From Dichetophora obliterata (taxonomy: Eukaryota > Arthropoda > Insecta > Diptera > Sciomyzidae): a stretch of 64,000 nt of DNA. The translations under genes were made by a program, and so were the position numbers. Below are positions 32,972 through 43,787 of the stretch, one piece after another. The stretch spans positions 266,167,299 to 266,231,298 of the forward strand of contig OY986435.1 in assembly GCA_963920525.1 (NCBI GenBank), written 5' to 3'. The notes below the pieces were generated by a model. It was not told the DNA's origin and made no database searches. It saw only the letters and a list, made by a program, of their open reading frames with translations. The number at the start of each line of letters is the position of its first letter. The stretch's first letter is position 1.

Positions 32972-33792
32972 AGGGGTATTCACACTGACTTTGGTGGTTG
33001 GGTATGGGTACATTAAGTACTTATGATTATGGCGAGCACCTTCAATTACAATTGAGTACTTTGTAGAATAGTTTTGGGCAGTGCTGCATGTTTGTGTGAA
33101 CTCCCCGGTGTATGTAGCTGGTGAGAGATGAATGACAACTGGAAAAGGGCTGCCACCAAATTTTTTTTTTTTTTCATTTAATGTACGCAAAATTTAGGCC
33201 GTTTATTAGGCGTAACAACAGTTATTTTATATACGAGTCATTTTTAACGTGTGCTTTGCAGCATTTTAAAATTTATTAGTAATCTCGGGCAGACGTTCTC
33301 CAGCCACAGACCTCCTTACAGCCATATAAGAATTTTCATGCCAATCAGAAAAAAACAATTTTATATACCTGAACTGGCATAACAGCAGTGCGACCATGCA
33401 CATTTTTCGTTCAGTTTCCGAAAGTAACCATATGAACTAAATTACCAAATTTTAGTCTAATACGACCAAAACCGTCTAAAGAATAGCACTTTTTGATTTC
33501 TGGGCGGTGATCGGGTGTGTCGCAATTTTTTTATTATTATTTGAGATATTAGCCTTCACAACAAATGTTGTATATTTCATGCCCTAAGGTTAATTAATGT
33601 CCATTTTTGCAAAAGGTGGTAACACATGAAAAAAGTACTCAATTTGGCAAGAAATCAATCTACCCAAAAAAGTCAGGGGGTCAGCTAGTGTACATTGGTA
33701 GATGGGTACTTGGGTACAATGACACTTTACAAAAACAAAATGTACTGCATTTGCCAATCTGCCCAACTATACCAGTCCGTGTGAATACCCCT
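32972..33792. mobile_element. 821 bp element with AGGGGTATTCAC termini
   Basis: AGGGGTATTCACAC at 32972 is mirrored by GTGTGAATACCCCT ending 33792. ATA lies outside both ends (32969-32971, 33793-33795), a candidate 3 bp target duplication. The left and right subterminal parts also share GGGTA-GGGTAC words in inverse orientation. No coding capacity. It shares its terminus type with three other elements in the window. Confidence 0.75.
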
Positions 33793-33799
33793 ATAGTTT

Positions 33800-34560
33800 T
33801 TGCCAGCAAAACTTCTTAAGAGCAAGCAAGATTTGTTGATAAATATGAATTAATCTTGACCCACTATTTCATATACAAGAACAACAACCTTTTAGATAAT
33901 TGTAAGATAAAGTTATTTAAAATCAAACATAAAACACTTGTATTGGCATGCAACACAAAAGTATCTAACACATACAATTTGCATATTATACCTAAGAATG
34001 AGTGTTCTAGATGTTGTAATTAATTAAAAATAAAAATTGAACTATATCAAGCAAGCCAACAACATTTATCTTACACTCAAGATACTTTATATCTATGCTT
34101 GTTCTTATTCTTATACATATGTGTATAAAATGAATAACGCTGCATAAAAAATGTTTTAATTATAAATTCAACATTCTCACTTGTCAAGAACTCATGCAGA
34201 TGTTGTCGCGTTTTTCGGTCAGTTTTGCTCGCCCATTCATCGACTACCAAGTTAGTGCGAAATTTCTCAAAGTTACATTTTTAGAGGCCAAAAGCGTCTG
34301 CAAACATTGCATTTTTAGTTTATTTTGTTATTTTTTTATTGTATTTCGTGCAACATAATCAAAAAACAAATAACATTGGTTTCGCAGTCAGCAACAACAA
34401 AATTCATCAAATTACTATGCTTTAATATGGCAAAAGTGTGCAAGTGCACTTTAGTATTTTGTTTTAAATACTCGGTAGTGTTTATTCGAATACCAATTTT
34501 CTATGCATGGCAAAAAAAGAAAGCAAAAAAAAAATATTATTGAGTGCATGCTTTCTACAA
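33800..34560. other. AT-rich non-coding stretch
   Basis: No gene or bounded element recognised. Confidence 0.3.
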
Positions 34561-34572
34561 GTACATACGAAG

Positions 34573-35145
34573 CTTGGTGTAAGAAAAACAGGTTTTAGTG
34601 AGTTTTTGACAACACCATGAATTTTTTTGCTTCTGTCAAAAAATTGTGAGCGGAAGAGCGGAATTGTTGATAGTTGTCAAATTGTGTTATTTGTTTGAGT
34701 TGCTAGATGATGTACTATAGTTTTTATTGTGCAAACTAAGTATAAATAAATATTAGATGCAATTAATTGTACCGTGTTGTGTTGACAAAAAGTTATTGCA
34801 GTTGTCTTTGCCGATTTGCCAAGTTTGTCATTGAATGTTTTGGCCATTTTATCAGAAACTGGAAGGTGCCGCCGACATGAAGCTTTGGCCAGCATGCAAA
34901 TTATCTTGCATTCATATTGTTGTTTTTTTTTGCATAACGTAATTTTTTATTTTTTTCCATATCACTTTATTCTCACTTTAATCTCAGTAAAAATCTTATA
35001 AACTTGCAGAAAGACACGAATTTAACAAAATTTGTTTTCATTGCAATTCACCATCAGCTGTTTTTGACAAGAACGGGGAAACATAATTTTATCATTTTGA
35101 GAGAGAAGTGTCAAACTCACTAACACCTCTATTTCTTACACCATG
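34573..35145. mobile_element. hAT MITE, 573 bp
   Basis: Perfect 8 bp target duplication ATACGAAG (34565-34572, 35146-35153). The termini are CTTGGTGTAAGAAA and, inverted from the right, CATGGTGTAAGAAA; similarity continues through TTAGTGAGTTT. Sub-terminal words GAGCGG, AGTTGTCAA and CAGCTGTTTTTGACA recur in the MITE at 41811, so the two belong to one family. Confidence 0.85.
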
Positions 35146-35264
35146 ATACGAAGCAGCTTAACGAGGTGCTCTCTAAGCTAGAGAGCGGACGTATTATTCT
35201 CCTTCTATATGTAGTACTTCCAAATTGCTTGTAAGAGCAAGTTTCAAATTTAATTTATGGCGCT

Positions 35265-35435
35265 TTTAAAAGGTCTCTTTCCGTACTCGATTCAAGTAGC
35301 TTGAAGTTACTTGAAAGCGTTATTTTATAAATTTTTGAAGCTCGAGAGTGAAGAATAACATACAAAATGTCACTCTCTATTCTATTACAATTACTTGAAG
35401 TTAGTACGGAAAAGGACCTAGTATGTGCTTCATAC
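35265..35435. mobile_element. Small inverted-repeat element, about 165 bp
   Basis: GTCTCTTTCCGTACTCGATT near 35271 and its imperfect inverse (GTACGGAAAAGGAC near 35414-35427) face each other, with CAAGTA shared inside. It is probably a small MITE. A 134-codon minus-strand open frame crossing it is a by-product. Confidence 0.5.
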
Positions 35436-35516
35436 AGGTACATAGGAAGCACCTGAACAAGGATATTTCCAATATATGTATATTGATTCGAATTTAATAC
35501 TAAATAAAGTTTATAA

Positions 35517-35582
35517 CAGATTGGCCTAGTGGAATCGTATTGGGTCGGATGGCGACGAAGCCTGTGTTCAAATCTTAGTGAT
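35517..35582 (+). repeat. tRNA-like sequence (SINE head)
   Basis: Box A-like TTGGCCTAGTGGAATCG (35521-35537) and box B-like GTGTTCAAATCTT (35564-35576). Stems are poor, so not a functional tRNA. Confidence 0.45.
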
Positions 35583-35868
35583 TTCAGATAAGAAAGTTTA
35601 TGAATACACTTTTTGTTTCTCTTCAGCATTCTATAAATGCGGAAATATAATGTTGGCATACAATATTTTGCATGAAACTGAACAATTCAAATTCCCAAAA
35701 CTGTATATATTAATAATTGGAACAAAAGTTCTTTTACGCGACTTTTGGATGGTGCTATTTTGTAGAAATCGTCACGTAACAGATAGTAGGCGAGTGCGCT
35801 GTGTGTGTGTGTGTGCAAGTATTGAGATTAGAGCAGACTAACAAACGTGTAGGCGAGTGCGCAACTTT

Positions 35869-35906
35869 CTCTTTCTCTCTCTCTCTCTCTCTCTCTGTGT
35901 GTCTCT
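35869..35906. repeat. (CT)n microsatellite
   Basis: A nearly pure CT run ending in GTGTGTCTC, preceded at about 35800-35815 by a short GT run. On the other strand it is a GAGA tract. No adjacent gene is visible. Confidence 0.85.
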
Positions 35907-35909
35907 AAT

Positions 35910-37560
35910 TCTGACACGTAGAAATTTCGTTAAAACCTATTTGTTATTTTTATTTGTGTATATGTTTTGAATCATACATGAGAATATTTATTGCAATTAA
36001 GTTTTAAGAAATGGAAACTGCAGCAAATGTGTTTACAACAGTGTAATCTGATAGAATTTCAAGAAGTTTTTAGACACTAAGGTGAACCATAAAAATATGT
36101 TTTTTATCTTATAATTTTTGTGTATGTGCTAATTTATTCTGCTATTTGTTTGTGCTATTTACTGCCATTAAGGGGTCGCTGATTTCGAATCTTTAGTAAG
36201 AATTTCAGAAAAGTTATTTGCCAGTCTTAATCGAAAGCTAGGTCTTTTTTCTTTAAAAGAATATCTGCGACAAGATGGAGCGCAAAAAATCATAGAGTAA
36301 TGAGAACGGTTGCAACTTGCGCATCGTGACAATTGTTACCCAGCAGTTTTAAAATTTCTTTGTGTTTGTTGTAATTTTCTGATTTCAAAACAAAATTTGA
36401 AGCTCTTTCCATTGACTTGAATTATTCTGGTGAGCTAAGCTGAGCTAATAAACAGACATTCCACTCAAGTTAAATTTTTTCTTTTCCTTTAAGTGTGAAA
36501 ATAATTTGTCAATATTTTAATAAATGCTTGTATTATTATAAATATTTTTTGTTCCAATATAAACAAGAAACAGACGTTTATATCTAATAAAAAAAAAACG
36601 AAGTAATAAAGGTTGATGTGTAAGATTTACACTGAATTCATTTTTAAGCTGAAATTGGACAATTTTGACACTAAAAAATTGCGTGACTGGTGATTAAAAA
36701 AAAAGAAACTGGCAACTTTTTTCTTATTCTGTGAATTAAGTGTAAAGCTTTCTTAGACATTTATCAATCTTAGATGAAATAATACTTTTTTCCAAAAATA
36801 AACCAAAAATATTGCTCATATTTACTACACGTTGTCATCAGCATCGTTTAGTAGGTGTTTTTTTGTTATTGATGTAAATGCATGAAGCTTTGTTGCAGCA
36901 GATCACGATAATCTATTAAAAGCATTCTAAGAGAACATTTTCAGAAAGCGATTCAGAAAGTTTTGAAAATTTTTTAACCCAGTTATGCTCAAAACTTTTT
37001 CGTTTAAAATGAGTACAAGACCATTTTTGGCTTTGATATTTTTAACATTTTTCGCTAATGAAAAGAAAAAATAGTAATAAAAATTAATTATAACAAAATT
37101 GAAATTGTTCTGCTTTGAAGAATTTTTTTTAAGATATCATGAAACCAAATAAGGATCCCAACTCGTATAGCAAAATAGTTTTTTGAGGTGTACTCCTTCT
37201 AGTACATTAGGCATATCTGGGTTAATTTAAGTCAAAAATCACTTCGGTTTTTAGTAACGTAACGCTAGAACATATTTTTGCTTTTATCTTTAAAACATTA
37301 GAGTCGATTGTTGTCATTGTTTCTACTTAGTATAATGCTTTATTGCTACGCAAATATAAAAAAACTTCTTTAAAAATTAAACTTTTCATTCTTTTTTTTT
37401 TAATATTTCTTCGTAGAAATCGTTCGTAACGCCAGTTTGGAAATGCCCATATTTAGCAGCTATCCGAACAACACAAGTAGCAAAAAATAATATAAATGTT
37501 TAAATGACTACACGTTGTCATCAGTATTGTTAAGTAGGTGTTGTTTTGATGATGTGAATG
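35910..37560. other. AT-rich non-coding stretch with one repeat arm
   Basis: The only recognisable piece is 36361-36408. It reads GTGTTTGTTGTAATTTTCTG and TTTCAAAACAAAATTTGAAG, closely matching both arms of the inverted repeat at 52772-52939. No gene is seen. Confidence 0.4.
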
Positions 37561-37569
37561 CGTGTGTGT

Positions 37570-37920
37570 GGATGCCTATTTTTTCTGCCATTTTTCCTTT
37601 TTTTGTTGTGGGGCTATTTTTCAAATTGAAATTAGACACACAAATTTACATTTTTTTGGGTCATTTTTTCTTTTTCCTTAATTTGAGGATTCTCTTAAAA
37701 TTTGTAATGTTTTTCAGAATTTTAAACTGCATTAGTTTTTTAATGTACTTTTACATTGTAGAAGCTAAAAAAAAAGAAGTTAAAATGTGTGCACATTTTT
37801 TGGGAGCTATCTCAATTTTTATATTTGGGCTTATTTAATTTAGGAGTTATTTCACTGCGCCTTAAATGGTTTGCCCTTGTACGAAATGTTATTTTTGCCA
37901 TAAAATATCCCTGGGAGCCT
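37570..37920 (+). repeat. Dispersed repeat, copy 1 (family of 54819-55950)
   Basis: Blocks GTGGGGCTATTTTTCA, TGAGGATTCTCTTAAAAT and ATGGTTTGCCCTTGTACG occur here. The first two recur in the same order at about 54920-55020. TTTTTTGGGAG, TATATTTGGGC and ATGGTTTGC recur on the minus strand at 55780-55930. The family is unidentified and non-coding; open frames over it are incidental. Confidence 0.6.
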
Positions 37921-38231
37921 TTTACAGCCTCCACTATGTCATGTGCCATGTTTTACGAATTTTTCTCATTTATTGATTTTGAAAAAAAATGATATAGCAG
38001 CAACTTTTGCTTCTCCCCAACAGTTCGAGTTTGGAGCAGAGCAATAAATGAGCCTTAAAGAAGATCTGCTTTTATACTCCATTTGGAGCAGTAAAGCAAA
38101 TTTTTTAATTCATTCAAAAGAGTAATGTACGATTCCTCCTTTATGGATACATTTGGAGTTATAAAGAAGATTTTTTTACTTTTTTAATTTTTAAATTATT
38201 TTTCGATATTACTCACTAAATAATTTAAGCA

Positions 38232-38364
38232 GAATACTCCATTATTGATCATTTTGAAGGAAAAGGCGAGTACTCTTTAATTGATTACTTTGAGGAAAAA
38301 GCCAATACTCCTTTATTGCTCATTTGAGAGGGCAGGGAGTACTCCTTCATTGCTCGCAATAAAG
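38232..38364. repeat. 36 bp tandem repeat, about four copies
   Basis: Units 38232-38267 and 38268-38303 are exactly 36 bp (GAATACTCCATTATTGATCA and GAGTACTCTTTAATTGATTA at their starts). A 33 bp unit (38304-38336) and a partial unit follow. Earlier decayed units may start near 38075. Non-coding. Confidence 0.7.
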
Positions 38365-38369
38365 TAACG

Positions 38370-39078
38370 TTGGAGCTCTCCATGACTGCTCATTTAGGAT
38401 GTAAAAGGAAGTGCTTGCCTCCAATGACACGCAATGCAAAAATGGCGTACAAAATATAAAGTCTTCGGAGCGCTCCACGATTAATCTTTGGATTATACTT
38501 TTTTCCACTGGGTCTATCAATTGTCGAAACGCTTTTTGCTTAAGTGCTTCGTTGTAGAAATTTGATCGCTGCAATCATATCTCTGCAGAAAATTGGACCA
38601 ACTTTTAAATAGTTCTGATCTAGTTCCAAAAAGGACCAGTACTGGTCCCGCTACAATACCCTTTTACATTGATCGAACTGACATTTTTTACGTGTTGATG
38701 TCATAGGAAAGGACAATTGTTCCCTAAAACATGCCTTTTCCCTGTATTTGAGCTAGTTCTAATATGAACATTTCCAAACTGGTACTTTTTGCTAAAGTCT
38801 TAATGTAGATCTTAAAGTGGTTTTAAAGTATTCAAACGTTAGAGGCATTTATTTCTTATCTTTACCATGCATTATGATAAGAAGCTTATCACGTGATGCA
38901 TTTGTGATGCATTTCTTTTATTTTTATTAAAAATTATTAAAATTATTTCCCTCAAACAGTTTGAAAATAAAAAAATTGTCATAACATGTGTTCAGATTTA
39001 ATTTATTAAATTTAATTTAAATGAACTAGTTGGTTTTTTCAATGGACTCCAAAAAAACTGCTGGGATAACAATAAAAA
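38370..39078. other. Non-coding stretch
   Basis: Nothing recognisable beyond a short repeated GTGATGCATTT word near 38890-38915. Confidence 0.3.
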
Positions 39079-39338
39079 CATTGGCGTCGGAAGCGGGGGG
39101 CAAGGTGGGCAGTTGCCCCCCCACTTTTTTAGCTAGATAAACAATTTAAAAGGAAAAGTTATTCAAAATATCAGTTTTTTTACAACGATAATATTTTTGT
39201 ATCATATATTTTCCTCTTCTTTCTCTCTTCTTCATGTTTCATGTGAAGAAATTTTGGTGAACTTTTTTTGCACCACCATTTGTACTGCCCCCCCATTTGT
39301 ACTGCCCCCCCAGATGAAATTCGCTTCCGACGCGATTG
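39079..39338. mobile_element. hAT MITE, copy 2 (260 bp)
   Basis: Target duplication AATAAAAA (39071-39078, 39339-39346). The termini are CATTGGCGTCGGAAGCG and, inverted, CAATCGCGTCGGAAGCG. It differs from copy 1 (30510-30750) by few substitutions and a direct duplication of CCATTTGTACTGCCCCCC near 39283-39310. Confidence 0.9.
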
Positions 39339-39456
39339 AATAAAAAAAAATACTTAGTACTCTCATATGTTTCGGTACACGACTGAACGTACTCACTGTG
39401 AGTAAACTATTGAACGCACTCGCTTCGTTTTGACGTCTATTTGACATTAAGCATTT

Positions 39457-41530
39457 ATGCTTCTTTTCTGCTCGCTCGAAAATAGTGTTATAGTTGTTTT
39501 AAAAAAATGTGGCATTGAAAGAGGCGATACCTTTCAGACCTTGCGACCACTCGAAGTCACTCATAACTTTGTTTATCGTACTTTGAAGTTGTTCGAGGAT
39601 ACTGGTGGAATAATGGATCGTCAAAAATTCAGCCATCCTCAAGGTGAAGAATCAAGCAAAAACCGATGCGAAATCAGAAAATCTTGTCGCGGGAGATGAA
39701 TATCTCGGAGCAATCGATCTCTCGCATTCGTAAATATGACTTTGGCTTTTGAGCATACAAAAGAAACACCGAGCACCTTCTCACGGTAGCATTAAAGGAA
39801 CAACGCAAGCAAAAATCGAATGCGTTACTTCTCAAGCACGTAAATAATCCCACCCACAGACGAATTCTGTTTACTGATGAAAAAATTTTCACCGTTGAGG
39901 AATCGTTTAATAAATAGAATGATAGAGTGTATGCTTTATCATCACGACATGCAGCAAAACTCATTCCGAAAGTTAAGAGAAGTCACCACGCGGCTTCTGT
40001 AATGGTTTGGTGGGGACACTAATCTCCATTTTTGTGAAAAAGGAATTAGTTGTGAAAAGGAATTAGTTTTGGAATTAGTTGTGAAGCCTCCCAACACGAC
40101 GTTATTTTAAAACTATCCGTGGAAAAAAAGAAGAATCTGCTCTGGCCGATAAGGCTTAATTGACTCAAGAGTGGCTTCAAAACAATATACTGGACTTCAT
40201 TTCCACGGATCAGTGGCCAGCGGGTAGTTCAGACCTGAATAAATTGCATTACAAACTGTGGTCCATGTTAGAGGGTATGTCTTTCCCTTTTCGACACCCA
40301 AGTATTGAGTCTTGAGCGCCCAAGTAACAATATTAGCCATATATTCATTCTTGCAGAGCTTATAGTGCTATCTTATATAGCAGCAAGCTTCAACTATAGC
40401 TTTAGTCGCGCTACTAAAGCTCTTGCAGAGAATATATAAGGCTACTTTCTTGAGTTTAAAAGCACTATTTTTACTTCATATGAGGAGTAGAAGTAGCTGT
40501 AAACTTTTAAAAGAGTCCCTGTCAAACTCAAATAAGAGCTCTTGCAAAGCTCTTTTTTATTATTCGTTTAAGTATGTATGTGTTAAAAATAAACTCAATA
40601 AATATATAAAATTTGACAAGTGTTTGTGATGATCAGAATGACAAATAAATTAAAGAAATAATAAAGTGATTATTATATCAGACTCATGTTCGTGTATTCG
40701 TTATATGCTGCGAATTTCGGTGCGCTTTTGAATTTATCGGAAACGTGAATGTAGTACTTCGAAAACTACAACGGGCTTAACAAATAATTAAAATTAAGAA
40801 GTGTTAATTATTTAAAAATAGTTGGAAAATTTTTAACATTCTTTAAGATCAACTAAAAATGATTTAAGTACTTTATTCTTAAATATATGTATCATAGAAA
40901 TCATCAATTTCGTTTTAAATATTATTGTAAACACTAATATTTAGCTTGCTTCAACTCCGAAGATTTTCTATTTTTTATAAGATCGCCATTTTTTTCAAAG
41001 AAGCTCTTTATCAGATTTTTTAGTCACTTGTTATTCCCAAAAAATTTATTGCATTAATTTACAGTATTTTATATCTATTCGCTTTAAAAATGCAATACAA
41101 AAATACACATTAAAGCAAATATTATACTCAATCTACGAGTTTTAAAACTGCTGTATAGTAATATTTATTACTTTAAAAGATCCTTTACAAAGCAAGTAGT
41201 AAATTTTAGAGTTCTGCTCTTTTGCAGATTTGATAAAATCCTTTATAGAGCTGTATAAAGTATTAAAGCTCAAAATGGTAAAAAATCATATTTAGAGCAA
41301 TTTCTTTAAAATTAAAAGCAACTAGCAGCAAACAAAGCTGCGGTAAAGCTTTAACCGCATATTATACACCTATAGAACACTTTTAGGACTCACTCGCACC
41401 TAGTTGCTCCAACAATGTTACTTGGGCGGGCTTTTGTCCGAGCAGTGGACAAATTCCATACATGTCGTGCGTGCTGCGATCGATAACTGGCCGGATCAAC
41501 TTTACTCGTGCTGGAAAGCAAATGGTAGCC
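39457..41530 (+). pseudogene. DD37D transposase, decayed and interrupted
   Basis: N-terminal HTH open at 39457-39699 (PLEVTHNFVYRTLKLFEDTG). Then HRRILFTDEKIFTVEESFN with the first catalytic Asp (about 39850-39915), VKRSHHAASVMVWWGH (about 39970-40020) and STDQWPAGSSDLNKLHYKLW (about 40200-40262). Related enzymes have Asp where this reads His (LDYKLW to LHYKLW). After the nested element the C-terminus resumes near 41440. Stops and frameshifts are scattered. Confidence 0.8.
40319..41426. mobile_element. 1108 bp element nested in the DD37D mariner
   Basis: CCCAAGTAACAATATT at 40319 is mirrored by AACAATGTTACTTGGG ending 41426. Subterminal DNA is rich in AAAGCTCTT/AGAGCTTT words on both sides, the pattern of transposase-binding sub-repeats. 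The target duplication is unclear (GCG-type symmetric flanks). No coding capacity was recognised. Confidence 0.75.
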
Positions 41531-42127
41531 ATTTCGAATAAGCTGCTCTAAATTAATAAATATCCCATACTATTTGTAGCTATTAAACGACTCAATAAAT
41601 AACAAAAATAATTTTCAAAAAATCTTTTCATTTTATGAGTTAAAAACTGTGTACCAAAACATATGAGAGTACTAAGTAGTTCCTTAACAACTTGCAGCTA
41701 TGCATTACATTATCATCGCCGATAAACTTTTACCAGTGGGTTGGTCCAAATGGAGAGCGAGCTATTTGGATGAAGCAGAGCAACTCTCGTAAGAGGCCAG
41801 TTAGTCGGAGCATGGTATAATTATTTGACAAGGTAGTAGCGTGGACTGACTTTTTTCTCACGAGCGGCGATGGGTAGTTGTCAAAATTAGCTGTTCATGC
41901 AATTAATCAAAGAAATGTGAAAAAATAAGCAACGACTTAAACATAGCTAGTCAATCGCAGCAAACTAAAAACATTCCAATAAACTTCGTGAACAAATTTA
42001 ACGAATCAAAGAAAAGTTAAAAATAAGCACATACCTAGTCAACAGCAGCAAACTACAACTCCTTTAGCTGTTTTTGACAACTACTAATCGCCAAAAATCT
42101 GTCACGGCTACCTTGCCAAATACCAAT

Positions 42128-42501
42128 TGTTTACGTGGCTACGTAACCCTGTGGTCACTAAACACTTCCCCACGCCTAACCGCCGCTGTGGCAGACATGG
42201 CGCTGAAGTCGATTTGATGATCGGCTTGCAGCGGTAACGAGTAACGTTCGTGAAGAAAGAAGGAGATTAATTCGTTTTGAGTTTTTGGAAGGACGGACAT
42301 CTACAATTAACAATCAACAAAGTACACAATCAACAGTCAATTAATATATACAAACATAACAACTTTGTACACCATATAAAACAATATTGTTAACAAACTC
42401 TTAATTACCAGAAGGTAAAATAAACTTTATTTTGTTGCAAACTTAGATAACCTCTTCTTTTCTTCCGCCATTACGCCCGCCCGACGTTCATCACCCGAAC
42501 A
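42128..42501 (+). repeat. 5' LTR of the BEL element
   Basis: 374 bp, TG...CA. A TATAAAA motif lies at 42375-42381 and AATAAA at 42419-42424, fitting a promoter just upstream of the polyadenylation signal. It drives the genomic RNA. Confidence 0.93.
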
Positions 42502-42504
42502 TTT

Positions 42505-42522
42505 TGGTCCATTCGAGCTACC
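42505..42522 (+). other. Primer-binding site candidate
   Basis: TGGTCCATTCGAGC begins 3 nt after the LTR. The TGG pairs with the CCA end of a tRNA primer. I did not assign the tRNA. Confidence 0.6.
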
Positions 42523-42632
42523 CAAAGATTTTTGGCGAAGAATTCCGCAAGAAGTTGCACAATCTAAAGTAACAAAAGTACAAAGTTACTCAATTAAACA
42601 CCCACCCACCCATCACCCAGGAAATAAAACAA

Positions 42633-42638
42633 GTAAGT
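42633..42638 (+). promoter_or_regulatory. Predicted 5' splice site in the BEL leader
   Basis: ACAA followed by GTAAGT, an excellent donor, sits 131 nt after the 5' LTR and upstream of the gag start. It pairs logically with the acceptor at 49258 to give a subgenomic RNA for the third open frame. Its use is inferred. Confidence 0.5.
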
Positions 42639-43787
42639 TTGCATTTGGTTCGTTTTTATTCAGTGCTTATACACATTACTCTTTTAACACATAAATTTAC
42701 ACATTGAAATTGCATACAAAATAGTTTTGCACAAAAATATTTTATTTACACACGTATGTACATATGTACATATTCACATTAATTCGGCGCAAACAAAAAA
42801 TTGCAGTGGAGCACGTAAAAAAAAAAAACCCACATAACACTTTTTAAACCAAATCGAAACACAATTAAATAATAGAGTAGAGTTGTATGCTATTTTGTAC
42901 ACAGGATTCAATTATTCTATTAACACAAAATAGATTTATCTATCCACAAAACTTTCAGCACAATTAAAAGAAATAATTTTCTGTCTTTAACGTTGACACT
43001 TGTTGCTTGCTAGCAACAAATATACACCCACACGTACACACATATAGAATAGTTCTCTCAACGGCGTGGCCAGATTGAGCGAAGCAAAAGTGTGTTACCC
43101 GAGCGACAGAAATTGCGGGATTTTTAGTGGGACTACACAATTTTATCCCATTTTTTATAAATATTAAGTTTTGTTGGAAATTCTTAACACTTGCGGTCCT
43201 GCTTAACCCTCGCAGACCCAATATCACTTTTTTGCGATTTTCTAAAGAAAGTTTATCAATCGAGAAGCATTTTAACCCTTTCTATTGCTGTTAACATATT
43301 AAACTTATAAAATTTTGGTTGAACATTTTTTAATTTCTCGATAACTCTCTTCGAGAACATATCGATAAGAGTATTTTATACAATAAATAGACACAGAATT
43401 CACCTTTGTGCACTGTTTCAAAAAATTTGAAGAAGCTTGCAGTGTTTTCAATTGTGGAACCCAATATTTCCCGATTTAAACGTATTTTTCTGAAATCGAA
43501 GATTTTTATCTTATTTAAAAATTCTCTAGAGAAAGTAAAATCATTAACGTTTGGTGCGCTGATTAACCCATTCAGTGCATTCAAACCCACCCACCCATTT
43601 AAAGATTTTACTGAGTTTTTTGAATTTTAATAAAATATTTATTAAAGGAGGAGATTTTTTTAACAAATACTCTCAACCCAAAAGAGAAAAAATACACAAT
43701 TTCAAGCAGGTTCCACTCCGATTGATAACTAACTCAACCCAACACAACCCAACCCAACCCTCTCATATCTACATCAGCTGATTCAAA

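Larger units (their letters stand above)
39353..41676 (+). mobile_element. DD37D mariner element split by another element
   Basis: TA flanks both ends (39351-39352, 41677-41678). The terminal repeats start CTTAGTACTCTCATATGTTT and then GGTACAC, with one mismatch in about 28 bp. Without the nested 1108 bp element it is about 1.2 kb, normal for mariners. It carries a decayed plus-strand transposase on both sides of the insertion. Confidence 0.9.

Noticed and set aside
35255..35659. 134-codon minus-strand open frame
   Set aside because: It crosses a small inverted-repeat element and a tRNA-like sequence; no family features.
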